Of a DNA stretch of 64,000 bases, positions 37,290 to 47,235 are shown piece by piece. The notes under the pieces were generated by a model. The model was given only the letters and a program-made list of their open reading frames with translations, had not been told where the DNA came from and did no database searches. This stretch comes from Bacillota bacterium (GTDB lineage Bacteria; Bacillota; Clostridia; Lachnospirales; Lachnospiraceae): assembly GCA_023443225.1 (NCBI GenBank), contig JAEZVF010000060.1, positions 1 through 64,000 on the forward strand, written 5' to 3'. A program made the position numbers and the translations under genes. Numbering within the stretch: position 1 is the first letter of the stretch; each line of letters begins with the position of its first letter.

Positions 37290-38711
37290 ATGGATGCACG
37301 AATGAAAGAAGTATATAGAATTCCTCAAAAATTCTGGAGTCTGTTTAAATCCCAAAACCGCTATATTTACATAGAGTCGCTCCTGCTGATATATGATGAA
37401 TACTTGTATAACGACTATTTTCTAACCAAAGATACCTGCATACAGTTGATATCTGACTACTTTTCAAATCGAATCATAGACATTTCAGTGGATGAAGAAG
37501 AGGAAGACATGGATTATTTAGAACCTATGGCTTCTAAAATCTTATCCCGATTGATTCGTTTTACATGGCTTAAGAAAGTGGAGGATTATAGTTCATTTAC
37601 GACAAATATCATTATTTCCGAGTACGCCTCCGTATTTATTGAGATATTTAAAAAATTAGATAATCCGGAATATGACGATACGGACATTTATATACAGAAT
37701 ATATATGCGAATATTTACTCCTTCTATCATGACAACAAGGCTGGGATTGAACTTTTAAAGACCGCATTGGTGAATACGACAAAGTTAAACCGAGTTCTCC
37801 AGGACATGCTTCATAACATGGACAAGTTCTTTGGTTCTCTTCTAGATCAAGAAAATTATGAAGAACTTTTGCAGGAACATCTTATGGTATATGTAGAAAC
37901 CATGGTTAATAAGAAATATGGTATTTTAAAGACAAATGATAATTTTTATATCTATAAAAACGATATCCGAAAGCTTCTTCGTTCTATACAGGAAGATGAA
38001 CAGCGTTTAACCATTTTGCAGAATAAATTGATGGCAGAAGGGAAAAAACAAGAAGATGCAGAATATGAGATTATGGAAATCATCGATGGGGTGGAACATG
38101 GAATGATTAATATTGAGAAGCGGATTTCTCATATTGATACAGAGCATAGTAAATACATCCGTGCTACCGTGAGTCGATTAGAATATCTATTAAGTAACGA
38201 TGACAATATGAAAGGTAATGTAATTAAACTACTAAATATACTTGGAGGAGACAAAAAAGAAGAACTCCTTACCCGAATATCGGAAAGCATGCAACTCAAC
38301 GATTTTTCAATCATAACTTTGGAATCTTTTTATAAAAAGAGGGGAAGACGTAAGGTGTTTGAAGAAACAGTCGAGGTGGAAGAACTTCCAGTGGATGAAC
38401 TAACAAAAGAAGATATCCTTCGGATTAATCGAAATAAGAATCGATATAATAAAGGTCAAATTGAGCATTTCATATTGGATCAGATGGAGAATGGAGTATA
38501 TAAGACGGAGGATCATCCAATCGCTTCTACAGAGGAATTTGAACTTCTGGTGTTGGCTTATGATTACAGTATTCGTAAAAACAGCCCTTATCAAGTAATT
38601 CCAGATGAAAAGGAAATAGTCCAGAATGGAATTTATCGCTATCCTAAGATGACTTTTATTAAGAAAGGAATTGCTCCAATGGACGAAAGAGAAGGTGGAT
38701 ATAATGATTGA
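37290..38711 (+). CDS. jetA: JetA-like (MksF/kleisin-type) subunit of a Wadjet-family SMC complex
   Basis: 473 aa. The N-terminus RIPQKFWSLFKSQNRYIYIE and the overall helical, acidic sequence match the JetA family (DUF5716-like), the kleisin that bridges the SMC heads in JetABCD/MksBEFG complexes. A long helical segment lies at about 190-330 (RKLLRSIQEDEQRL). The ending at about 455-473 overlaps jetB by 8 bases. I start at ATG 37290 (MDARMKEVYR) with AGGAAAGG just upstream; TTG 37272 and ATG 37302 are in-frame alternatives. Assignment rests on family resemblance plus the order JetA-JetB-JetC. Confidence 0.85.
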   Translation: MDARMKEVYRIPQKFWSLFKSQNRYIYIESLLLIYDEYLYNDYFLTKDTCIQLISDYFSNRIIDISVDEEEEDMDYLEPMASKILSRLIRFTWLKKVEDYSSFTTNIIISEYASVFIEIFKKLDNPEYDDTDIYIQNIYANIYSFYHDNKAGIELLKTALVNTTKLNRVLQDMLHNMDKFFGSLLDQENYEELLQEHLMVYVETMVNKKYGILKTNDNFYIYKNDIRKLLRSIQEDEQRLTILQNKLMAEGKKQEDAEYEIMEIIDGVEHGMINIEKRISHIDTEHSKYIRATVSRLEYLLSNDDNMKGNVIKLLNILGGDKKEELLTRISESMQLNDFSIITLESFYKKRGRRKVFEETVEVEELPVDELTKEDILRINRNKNRYNKGQIEHFILDQMENGVYKTEDHPIASTEEFELLVLAYDYSIRKNSPYQVIPDEKEIVQNGIYRYPKMTFIKKGIAPMDEREGGYND

Positions 38712-39366
38712 ATATTACAATAACCTGTCAGATGAAGAAAAAGATGATATAACTGAGGCCATAAAGGTCTTATATAATCAGACCTTTATTCTAGAAAAAC
38801 GATATGATAAGAAAAACGAACGTTATTTGCCTAATAAGTTATATCGTACTTGTGAAAGACACCTTGAATTTTTAACGGATTATTTTGCGATTGCCGACAT
38901 TACATTCATTGAGAACAGGCAGTATGGTATCATGGCATTACAAACACAAAATCTTCAGGGAGATAAATTAAGCAAATTAACTACCATATTTATTCTATTG
39001 TTAAAATTAATATTTGACGAAAAGATGAATACAGCCTCTAACTCCATTCATGTGTATACTACCTTAAATGAAGTTTATGATAAGATCAATCTATTTCGCT
39101 TGTGGAATAATAAGGCGATAGCAATTACCGAAGTACGTAAAACTGTAGCGGCCTTAAAGAAATATCAGATATTGGATTTGCCCGAAGATAGTAGTGATTT
39201 AGAAGGTGATACGAAACTCATAATTTATCCGACTGTCAATCTGTTATTAAATCATCAGGCAATGCAGAGTATCATAGAGCAGTATCAGGAAAGTGAGGAA
39301 GAAGAGGATGACGACCAGATTTCAAGCTCTGACCAGGATGTGCCTGAACAATTGGCATTATATTAA
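38704..39366 (+). CDS. jetB: JetB-like (MksE, DUF4194) subunit
   Basis: 220 aa. Resembles DUF4194/KITE-type winged-helix partners of MukB-like SMCs: an N-terminal YNQTFILEKRYDKKNERYLP pattern, then FAIADITFIENRQYGIMALQ, TKLTTIFILLLKLIFDEK (part) and an acidic tail (SEEEEDDDQISSSDQD). It binds the kleisin and regulates loading in the family. Start ATG 38704 overlaps the jetA stop and has GAAGGTGGATA upstream. jetC begins 59 bases before its end. Confidence 0.86.
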   Translation: MIEYYNNLSDEEKDDITEAIKVLYNQTFILEKRYDKKNERYLPNKLYRTCERHLEFLTDYFAIADITFIENRQYGIMALQTQNLQGDKLSKLTTIFILLLKLIFDEKMNTASNSIHVYTTLNEVYDKINLFRLWNNKAIAITEVRKTVAALKKYQILDLPEDSSDLEGDTKLIIYPTVNLLLNHQAMQSIIEQYQESEEEEDDDQISSSDQDVPEQLALY

Positions 39367-42300
39367 TGAGAAAGTATTGACTTTTAATAATGCAATCAAT
39401 TTTTTCACTGGACATTCAGGAAGTGGTAAATCCACGGTTTTGGATGCTCTTCAGATTGTACTTTATGCAGATAGTAACGGGCGAGGTTTCTTTAATAAGG
39501 CTGCAAAAGAGGATTCTGACCGTACGCTGATGGAATACCTTAGGGGTATGAAGGTAGTGCAGGATAACGATGAAGCCAGTTATTTAAGAAATAAGAATTT
39601 TTCCACAAGTATTGTATTGGAATTTCAAAACACGGAAACTTTAGATTATCAGAGTATCGGAATTGTATTTGATGTAGATGTCAGCGCAAATGACATAAAC
39701 CGTATGTTTTTTTGGCATAAGGGACCTCTTGCCGAGAACCATTACCGTAATAGGGAAAAAGTTCTATCTACCAATGAATTAAAAGAATACATAAAGGGTA
39801 ATTACGAGAAAGAGGATTACAATTTTAATCGTACCAATGAAAAATTCCGTTCGGAATTATACAGTACCTATTTTGGTGGTTTGCATGAAAAGCATTTTCC
39901 AGCTCTTTTTAAGAAAGCAATTCCTTTTAAGATGAACATGAGGCTTGAGGACTTCGTGAAGAATTATATCTGTATGGAAAACGACATCCATATGGAGGAT
40001 ATGCAGGATAGTGTATCTCAATATGTGCGCTTAAAAAGAAGATTAGAAGATACCAAAAATGAAATCAGTATGTTGACGGATATTCATGACCAATATTTGA
40101 AGTATCACAATTGTTTGGAACAATCCCTGCAATGTCAATACAATATAGATAAACTGGATATTAACACGATAACGGTAAAGCTTGAAACAATTAAGGAACG
40201 TAGCATTAGCTATCAGGAAGATGTAAAAGTATTACAGGGTTCTATTGCTTCCTTGGAGAGTGAAATTGATCTGTTGCAAAAGCAGAGAGATGAAGTATTA
40301 ATTGCAATTGAGAATAGCGGCTATCAACATCTGGAAGCAGAGCTTCGTTCCTTAAATCAGGTGTTAGAATTCTTATACAGCAGTAGGGCATCTTATGATA
40401 AGATTGCAAAAAGGCTGGAACCTTGGTTATCGGTTGATTATATAGAGCCTTCTTTAAAGGAACATATCCGAAGCTTTCAAAAACACCAGGCATCCAGTGA
40501 AATACTATCTCGTATTCAAGAAGGAATTGCCCTAGTTAGAACAGAACTCCAATCTGATAAAGATAAGATGGCTGCAACAGTAAGTGCACTTAAAGCAAAA
40601 GAAAATGTGATTATGCAGGAGCTTAACAAGCTCGAGCAAGGTCAAAAAACATATCCTGCCTATCTGTTGGAAGTAAAAGAAATAATACAGGTAGAACTTA
40701 AGAACCGGTTGGGCAAGGAAATTCCTACCCATATCCTTGCAGATGTGATCGAAGTAAAAGATGAGAGTTGGATGAATGCTGTTGAAGGATATATGGGAAA
40801 CAATAAGCTCGCGTTGATTGTAGCACCGGAATATGCAAAAGAAGCAATGAAGATATATCAAGGACTTGATGTGAAACGCTATCATTCTGTGACAGTAGTT
40901 GATACTGAAAAGGTTAGAAAGGATACAAAAACCACCTTACGTAATTCTTTGGCTGAAGAAGTGGACACCGATGTGGATTATGTAAGAGCATATGTGGATT
41001 ATTTATTGGGATCCGTGATAAAATGTGCAAATATCGATGAACTTCGAGAGAATAGAAGCGGTATTACAAAAGACGGAATACTTTATCAAGGTTATAAACT
41101 AAGTCATATCAATCCTCGTAATTATACGGAATATGCTTATATTGGACAGGCATCCATTGAGAGAAGAAGAAAGCAGTTACAAACAGACTTAGCTGAGATT
41201 ACAATGGAAAAGGCGCCTTTGGAGGAATCCTTAAGAACGCTAAATGAACAGCTTAGTTATGAGAGCTTTTCTGAAGAAATTGCTACTTATGAAAAGAAGC
41301 TGCAGGATATGGCTGAAATTCGTGAAAGGGAGCAGGAAAAGCAGGTTTATCAAAATAAGATACAGGAACTTAAGAATACGAATATTGACGAGTGGAAAGC
41401 AAAAAAGGATTTCTTACAGCAGGCTATGAATGAAAAATCACGTCGTAAAGAATCTACTAGAGAAGAGTATGTAAGAAAGACAAAGGAGCTTGAAGAGTTT
41501 GCAGATACTATTTTAAACCTCAACGAAGAATTGTTAGAAAAGCAACTATATTTTACGGAAGATTTCATAAGAGAGGATGCATACCGTGCATTCATGGAAG
41601 AAAGAACAAAGGAAAAACCGGAAAGCATAAAGTTGTCTCTCTTAAGTACGATAAAGACAAGTGAGAGTCTAGAGAATCTGGAATACAGTAGGCTTGTGGA
41701 ATTAAGAGAAAAGTATCAGAAATTGTATTCTTATCGTGGATTCTCATTAACAGCGAAAGACAACAGTTCCTATGATCAATTACTGGACATCTTACAAAGT
41801 GATAAGCTAAACGAATTCATGGAAAAGGCTGATGAACAGGCTAAAGTAGCCGTTTATCACTTTAAAACAGACTTTGTCTATAAGATACGGGATGCAATTA
41901 AGGAAGTCATGCAGCAAAAGGATGATTTAAACCGTATCCTCTCACATCTTGATTTTGGTAAGGACAAGTATAAATTTATCATAAGCAAGAACAAGGGGGA
42001 AGATGGTAAGTTCTATGATATGTTTATGGATGAGAATCTGGAGATTAATCCTTCCCAACTCTACAAACGTGAAGATGATAGACAGATGAATCTTTTTGCA
42101 ATGCAACATGAAGCAAATCATGGTGATTTGATCAATGAACTCTTAGATTTATTTATGCCTCCAGAAAGCAATGATTCCAAGGTGTTAGAGGAGGCCCGTG
42201 CGAACATGGAGAAGTATGCGGATTACCGGACCTATTTATCCTTTGATATGGAACAGTTGGTAGAAGGTATGCCAGCTATGCGATTAAGTAAAATGCTATC

Positions 42301-42676
42301 TAAAAACTCTGGCGGTGAAGGTCAGAACCCTTTATATGTTGCTTTACTGGCAAGCTTTGCACAGGTTTACCGAATCAGCTTAAAGCCAAATGTACGCAGA
42401 CGCCCTACGCCGAGACTTGTTGTCTTAGATGAAGCGTTTTCTAAGATGGATGGTGAAAAAGTAGGTAGCTGTATCGGATTAATCCGTAAATTGGGATTCC
42501 AGGCAGTTATCAGTGCTACGAACGATAAGATACAGAATTATGTGGATAATGTAGATAAGACTTTTGTTTTTGCTAATCCAAATAAGAATCTTATATCCAT
42601 TCAGGAATTTGAAAAGAAGGAATTTACTAGTTTGCTTACGGTAGAGGATGAAGAAGTAGATGGATTAGAATCGTAA
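39308..42676 (+). CDS. jetC: JetC-like SMC ATPase (MksB/MukB-type)
   Basis: 1122-aa SMC ATPase, the motor that extrudes DNA loops in Wadjet/MksB complexes. Seen: Walker A GHSGSGKST at 35-43, a first coiled coil (about 220-460), a hinge-like globular region (about 460-620), a second coiled coil (about 620-790), ABC signature NSGGEGQNPL (Ser1001), and Walker B RLVVLDEAFSKMDG (Asp1041/Glu1042). The catalytic residues are intact. The start overlaps jetB by 59 bases; ATG 39308 follows an AAGAAGAGG stretch, while GTG 39293 and ATG 39338 are alternatives. No jetD follows: a terminator and a convergent phosphoesterase lie directly downstream. Confidence 0.9.
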   Translation: MTTRFQALTRMCLNNWHYINEKVLTFNNAINFFTGHSGSGKSTVLDALQIVLYADSNGRGFFNKAAKEDSDRTLMEYLRGMKVVQDNDEASYLRNKNFSTSIVLEFQNTETLDYQSIGIVFDVDVSANDINRMFFWHKGPLAENHYRNREKVLSTNELKEYIKGNYEKEDYNFNRTNEKFRSELYSTYFGGLHEKHFPALFKKAIPFKMNMRLEDFVKNYICMENDIHMEDMQDSVSQYVRLKRRLEDTKNEISMLTDIHDQYLKYHNCLEQSLQCQYNIDKLDINTITVKLETIKERSISYQEDVKVLQGSIASLESEIDLLQKQRDEVLIAIENSGYQHLEAELRSLNQVLEFLYSSRASYDKIAKRLEPWLSVDYIEPSLKEHIRSFQKHQASSEILSRIQEGIALVRTELQSDKDKMAATVSALKAKENVIMQELNKLEQGQKTYPAYLLEVKEIIQVELKNRLGKEIPTHILADVIEVKDESWMNAVEGYMGNNKLALIVAPEYAKEAMKIYQGLDVKRYHSVTVVDTEKVRKDTKTTLRNSLAEEVDTDVDYVRAYVDYLLGSVIKCANIDELRENRSGITKDGILYQGYKLSHINPRNYTEYAYIGQASIERRRKQLQTDLAEITMEKAPLEESLRTLNEQLSYESFSEEIATYEKKLQDMAEIREREQEKQVYQNKIQELKNTNIDEWKAKKDFLQQAMNEKSRRKESTREEYVRKTKELEEFADTILNLNEELLEKQLYFTEDFIREDAYRAFMEERTKEKPESIKLSLLSTIKTSESLENLEYSRLVELREKYQKLYSYRGFSLTAKDNSSYDQLLDILQSDKLNEFMEKADEQAKVAVYHFKTDFVYKIRDAIKEVMQQKDDLNRILSHLDFGKDKYKFIISKNKGEDGKFYDMFMDENLEINPSQLYKREDDRQMNLFAMQHEANHGDLINELLDLFMPPESNDSKVLEEARANMEKYADYRTYLSFDMEQLVEGMPAMRLSKMLSKNSGGEGQNPLYVALLASFAQVYRISLKPNVRRRPTPRLVVLDEAFSKMDGEKVGSCIGLIRKLGFQAVISATNDKIQNYVDNVDKTFVFANPNKNLISIQEFEKKEFTSLLTVEDEEVDGLES

Positions 42677-42700
42677 TAAAGTAAAATTGAATGGCTATAT

Positions 42701-42747
42701 AATAAATGATGGAATATGTGATTTTAATCATATTTCCATCATTTATT
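42701..42747. terminator. Long hairpin terminator between jetC and the metallophosphoesterase
   Basis: A 22-base arm (42701-42722, beginning AATAAATGATGGAATATG) pairs with 42726-42747 with one or two G-T pairs; ATTTATT-rich flanks on both sides. It closes the JetABC operon 24 bases after jetC. Confidence 0.8.
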
Positions 42748-42799
42748 TATTATAGAAACTATAAAGCCGAAATAATCCCAAGCCAGAGACTGTTTTTTA

Positions 42800-43705
42800 C
42801 TATTTATAGTATTTTCTTAAATCATATCGTTCGATTGCTTCCGGGCCCCGTATTACATACCTTTCAACATGTAGTACACCCTCGTGATCCGCCCGGACAC
42901 GCCAATTAACCATCATAATTTTTCCATTTGTGATTTCAATTCCTGTGATCCCTTTTGTATGAATGCAGCATCCGGAATTAAAATAAGGAAGCTCTCTGTT
43001 CTTGGGGAATCTTGGTCTATGGGTGTGCCCACAAATCAGCATCATTTTATGTTTTCGTATCCACTTTTTATAGGCCTTTTCTACTTTATGTCTGGTGAAT
43101 TGATTTCTTGCGGGGCTCGCTGGATTATGAAAACCTACAACATGCAGATACCGCCAAAAGTACCGCAAGGTTAACATCGATACATACCAGAGTTGATCAT
43201 TCATTAGGTCACCTTGATGGCCATGGACAATAAAGATTTCTTGATTGTTTTTTTTATATTTTAGTATCAATGCTTCTATTGGAGTTACACCGTTAAATAG
43301 GTCTTTTTTTTCTCGATTGTATTCATCATGATACTGATAATAGAATTTTTTGACGAAGTTCTTGTTCTTGAGGTATATGTTGTGATTTCCATATAGTAAT
43401 ATTAATCTGTTATCGTCAAAGAATTTTTTAATTCCAAAAAAGATATCATTATGTGCCAAACGAATTAACTTAAAATCTGGATATTCCCAAAGTTCATCGC
43501 CGTCACCAACCTCTACGTACGTATAGCCACGATTATAATAGTAATCAAGCGCATGCAGCAGCACGTTCTGGTTTCGGGCAAATTCGTCGGAAATACTGTC
43601 ATCACCTCTGTGGGAGTCACTAAAAAAAATGTATTTGGAGTCTTTATCAAAATACTCTACTTTAGCATGCTTGTATGCTTTTGTAAGCCTTTTATCAGTA
43701 AACAT
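42800..43705 (-). CDS. Metallophosphoesterase (calcineurin-like)
   Basis: 301 aa, cytosolic. The full two-metal motif set is present: FFSDSHRGDD, GDGDELWEYP, LLYGNHNIYL, VHGHQGDLM and CGHTHRP. Members hydrolyse phosphomonoesters, diesters or nucleotides, and the substrate cannot be told from motifs. The large helical insert after GNHN is family-variable. AGGAGCT precedes tandem ATGs; I take the second (43705) for spacing. It faces JetABC from the opposite strand in place of a jetD gene, but nothing ties it to that system. Confidence 0.9.
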   Translation of the reverse strand: MFTDKRLTKAYKHAKVEYFDKDSKYIFFSDSHRGDDSISDEFARNQNVLLHALDYYYNRGYTYVEVGDGDELWEYPDFKLIRLAHNDIFFGIKKFFDDNRLILLYGNHNIYLKNKNFVKKFYYQYHDEYNREKKDLFNGVTPIEALILKYKKNNQEIFIVHGHQGDLMNDQLWYVSMLTLRYFWRYLHVVGFHNPASPARNQFTRHKVEKAYKKWIRKHKMMLICGHTHRPRFPKNRELPYFNSGCCIHTKGITGIEITNGKIMMVNWRVRADHEGVLHVERYVIRGPEAIERYDLRKYYK

Positions 43706-43996
43706 CATAGCTCCTAACTACCTGTCGAGTATAAAACCTGATTTGACAGACCTAAAAAAATATATTTGTTATTATTATGCAGATACGGAATGAGCTTATT
43801 CAGGTAATTTATACCAACATAATATAATTGATATATTTCCAGGTATTATTTTTGTGTATTATTTGGGTTGTATTATTTCATTTTAATATATAAAGTGCTA
43901 TACTAATTTTTACGGAAGTGGATTCCGATAGAGAAATTATTGTTGATTTTTCGTTAAGGAGACTATCATGATTTAAAATAAAAATGAGAGGTTACT

Positions 43997-44569
43997 ATGG
44001 CAAAACTATATTTTAGATATTCCACTATGAATGCGGGAAAATCACTGGAATTAATCTCAACACATCACAATTATATTGAACTTGGTCATAATCCTATTGC
44101 ACTTATGCCAAAGGTATTTGGTAATACCATTAAATCAAGAGTTGGTATTGAGATACCAGCCTTAACTTTTGATGAGGCATATAGTTTTAAGAAAGATGAG
44201 TTGGGGATTTTGAAAGGCTGTGATTGCATTTTGATAGATGAAGCACAAAGTCTGACACAAGAACAGGTGGTTGAGTTGCATCAAATTGCGAAATTCAAGG
44301 ATATTCCTGTTATATGTTATGGGTTACGAACGAATTTTCAAGGGAAACCATTTGAAGGTTCCACTATGCTTTTGGCCTTAGCAGATGAATTACAAGAATT
44401 ACCCACCCTGTGCCATTGTGGAAAGAAAGCAAGAATGGTACTGCGGACTATTGATGGTCAAGTGGTAACGGAAGGAGAGTTGATCGCGGTTAAGGGAACA
44501 GATGAACAGATTGAATACCATAGTGTTTGCGGCAAGCATTTTTATTTAAGGCAAGCCTTTAAAGAATAG
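43997..44569 (+). CDS. tdk: Thymidine kinase
   Basis: 190-aa salvage enzyme phosphorylating thymidine. P-loop STMNAGKS (residues 9-16), Walker B-like DCILIDEAQSL, and the C-terminal lasso with Cys pairs (CHCGKKARM, and a single Cys near the end in VCGKHFYL). The type II (tetrameric) family is clear. GAGAGGTTACT precedes the ATG. Monocistronic; a terminator follows. The 43709-43996 gap before it is AT-rich and empty apart from promoter-like stretches. Confidence 0.95.
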   Translation: MAKLYFRYSTMNAGKSLELISTHHNYIELGHNPIALMPKVFGNTIKSRVGIEIPALTFDEAYSFKKDELGILKGCDCILIDEAQSLTQEQVVELHQIAKFKDIPVICYGLRTNFQGKPFEGSTMLLALADELQELPTLCHCGKKARMVLRTIDGQVVTEGELIAVKGTDEQIEYHSVCGKHFYLRQAFKE

Positions 44570-44603
44570 ATACAAAACGATATCATTTGTTGCAATTAAA
44601 ATA

Positions 44604-44642
44604 CACCAAGTATATCATAGAATACCCTATATATACTTGGTG
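44604..44642. terminator. Terminator between tdk and a convergent membrane gene
   Basis: CACCAAGTATAT (44604-44615) pairs perfectly with ATATACTTGGTG (44631-44642), followed by CTTAG. It may serve both convergent genes. Confidence 0.7.
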
Positions 44643-44684
44643 CTTAGAATATCAATGCTAAAACATCGGAAATGAATGATGACA

Positions 44685-45011
44685 TTAGTGATTACTTTCG
44701 TTTAACTGGTGAGAAAGCCTGCCTCTATAATCTAAAACAAGCGTTGTACCCATAATTATAATAGGAAAAACCACATAAAGAAAAACTATAATATATGGTG
44801 CAAAAGGTCCTAAACTAAATGAATCCGGATTAAAGTTTTTTCTGTAAGAATTAAGTGTATATGGCAAAAATAAACCAGTAGAACTAATAAGTCCAAATAT
44901 AGAGATCACCAGTCCAAACAATTTTTTGCCACTTTTAAAAAACCATTTTTGACCTATCCAGCAAAAAATAATTATAACAAAAAACAAAATCGGTAACACC
45001 ATCCAATGCAT
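44685..45011 (-). CDS. Small three-helix membrane protein, unknown function
   Basis: 108 aa with hydrophobic segments at about 5-22, 30-50 and 68-92 (IIVFLYVVFPIIIMGTTLVL). GGAAGATAAATGAT precedes the ATG on the minus strand. Not recognised. The neighbouring genes to the right are also membrane proteins, but no operon is evident because of a 209-base gap. Confidence 0.65.
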   Translation of the reverse strand: MHWMVLPILFFVIIIFCWIGQKWFFKSGKKLFGLVISIFGLISSTGLFLPYTLNSYRKNFNPDSFSLGPFAPYIIVFLYVVFPIIIMGTTLVLDYRGRLSHQLNESNH

Positions 45012-45220
45012 ATCATTTATCTTCCTTTCAGAACTAATAATTAAATAAAGCTATTCCAACTACCATGTATTATAAAGTTAAAGGAAACAAAATACCCAAA
45101 GCATACTTTGATAGTTATGTTACTTATGCTAAAATATTCACGGTGATATAGAAGTATAAACATATCCAGGTCTGAGTATAGGCTTCAGCAGGTTTTATAA
45201 AGATTAAACCAGAGAAGTAG

Positions 45221-46855
45221 TCATTTTTCTCTCCTAATAAAACAACCGGAACAGGTAATTGCAATCGGTAATATTGCTAAACTTAATAAAATCATGTATA
45301 CAAAGAACAATGAGGAGAACAAGGCGGTATACAACAAATGTATAATTGGTGTATATAGAATTAATACAAATAGGCTAATCATAGCCGTGTACCCGTAGGA
45401 AATATATGATCCTCCTTTTGAGTGATTTTTATTGATAGTTTGAAAAATCGAATATAGAAATAATATACATAGCGGTATGGTAAAAATATAAGCCAAACCA
45501 TTCAGTAGTCCTACACATATCCAGTTTAAAATATTAAATAGCAGCATTCCACATATGGACAGAGTCGTTTTGTTTTTTGCTCGTTTGGTTAAGAAATATA
45601 TGAAGAGTATGAATCCTATGATTGTTATAAAACATAAACCATAAAAGATACCATTCATGATTCCAAAGGATTCTATAAAACCCAAGGAATTACTTGCTTT
45701 TGTACAGAAATAGGTTCCCGCCAATCCAAGTAAGGCTGCCACTGTAATGAATGCAAGGAGGAGAGTCAAGGTTATGAGGAAATCTTTTATGTTAACCTGT
45801 TTTCGTAGGAACAACATCAAAATCCACAGTAAGGTAACCAACCCTATGAAACAGGAGAAGATAAACATAAGGGTATTTGATAGGATAATGGTATTTCCTT
45901 TCATGAATGGGAAATACACGGCATCTTCTTCACTTTTCAATTCTTTCAGGTCAGCGTTGCTAAGATATTCAGTTAAATCTAGGGTTGTCCTAAAGTACAT
46001 ATAGGCGCTATCTCTATCCAGATTTTCGTAGTTATCTGTACTCTGGTGATAATGCTCGGAACCACCGACTACGGCAAAATTCATACCAGAGTAGCCTGCA
46101 TCTAAGAATTCTGTTAGATCCGTATTATTTGGCATAATTTTATACATGGCGGAAAGGAAGGAAAACATAGAGTTATGGCTAACTGCCTTATTCAAAGCTT
46201 TTACTAATCCCTTATTATGGTCAGAGGTTTCAAACATTAGCAGTGTACCTTTATTGCCTCTTGCCTCCAGATTGATTACCAAATCTATTTTTTCTTTCAT
46301 CTCCGGATAATCTCTGACAAATGCATTAGCACCGAATAAATTTAGTTCCTCCGCATCCGTAAAAAGAAAATACAGATCATTTGTAAGCTGATTCTTAAGC
46401 TTTGCGTCACGAAGAGCCTCTAACATACAGGCTACACTGATTAGATCATCACCTGCACCGGGGCCACCATAAGTACTGTCGTAATGGCTGACAAACATTA
46501 CTCCTTTCTCTGTATTAGGAGCATCAATCTTAACAAGGTAATTCACTCCATTTATGTAATCGCTATCAGTACAGTAAACACTTGCCCGAAATTTCTCCTC
46601 ATAGGAAGCAAATCCAAGGCTTGCAAATTCATCCTCATAATTGGCTTTTTTCCCCGGATGTTCTTTGATGTAAGAATTATAAAAAGCGACTTCTTCATCG
46701 ATTATGGGTTTCATATCTGCTGTAAACTCTTGCACCTGGTATTCACAACCGATTTCATTGAATTGCTGAACTAAATAACTACGAACTTTTTCTATCTCTC
46801 TACTTCCACTGGCATGGGGTTCTTTCGCCATTTTCCTTACATGATTCATGGTCAT
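45221..46855 (-). pseudogene. M28-family membrane metallopeptidase, N-terminally truncated
   Basis: 544 aa remain. The peptidase domain keeps its zinc and catalytic residues: SHYDSTYGGPGAGDD, TDAEELNLFGANAF, INLEARG and HYHQSTDNYENL. The C-terminal half is about eight membrane helices. Family members carry an N-terminal membrane helix before the peptidase so that it faces outward; here this part is missing. The same frame is open for only 16 codons upstream (ADYVKGKPADFS), then stops, and the region beyond belongs to the ICMT-like fragment. A deletion has probably joined the two genes. The enzyme could still fold, but export is doubtful. Confidence 0.72.
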
Positions 46856-47235
46856 GGAAAAATCAGCAGGTTTTCCTTTGACATAATCTGCGTCTGATTT
46901 TCATCCGGAATTCCGGCACGCCAACTGTCCCGCATTGTGATCATTGCAAGGATGAAGATTACAACCCCAATGCCTGCCAAAAGTAACCCGAAATATCTAG
47001 CAGCCTCAAAATGAAGTCCGTTTGTATTGATACTAATACTCCAAATCTCAACCGGAACAATCAATAGGGTAACAACTTTAAGGCACTTCTCAATAAACAA
47101 TATATTTGCTTTTTTATTACCTTTTCCCATTTGGTTGGTTTGAATCCCCTTTTTTCTTTGAGATAATAACTTTGTAAAATATGCTGCATAAAATACGGTT
47201 ATTATAATTAATGAAATAATCTGATATAGATTCAT
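46852..47235 (-). pseudogene. Isoprenylcysteine carboxyl methyltransferase-like membrane protein, C-terminally truncated
   Basis: 127 aa with membrane helices at about 3-20, 50-66 and 82-103, and the family-like segment MRDSWRAGIPDENQT. Intact ICMT-family proteins continue for another ~80 residues containing the catalytic RNP/HP/E motifs, which are absent. The frame ends in a tail (SKENLLIFP) at the M28 start, overlapping it by 4 bases. Best read as the 5' part of a gene whose 3' part was deleted together with the M28 5' part. Confidence 0.65.

Noticed and set aside
42706..42909. 67-aa plus-strand ORF after jetC as a fourth Jet gene
   Set aside because: It begins within the terminator hairpin, lies antisense to the metallophosphoesterase, and shows no JetD features.
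37290..43705. Complete Wadjet defence system
   Set aside because: JetD is absent; the convergent metallophosphoesterase has calcineurin motifs, not the JetD Toprim-like nuclease fold.
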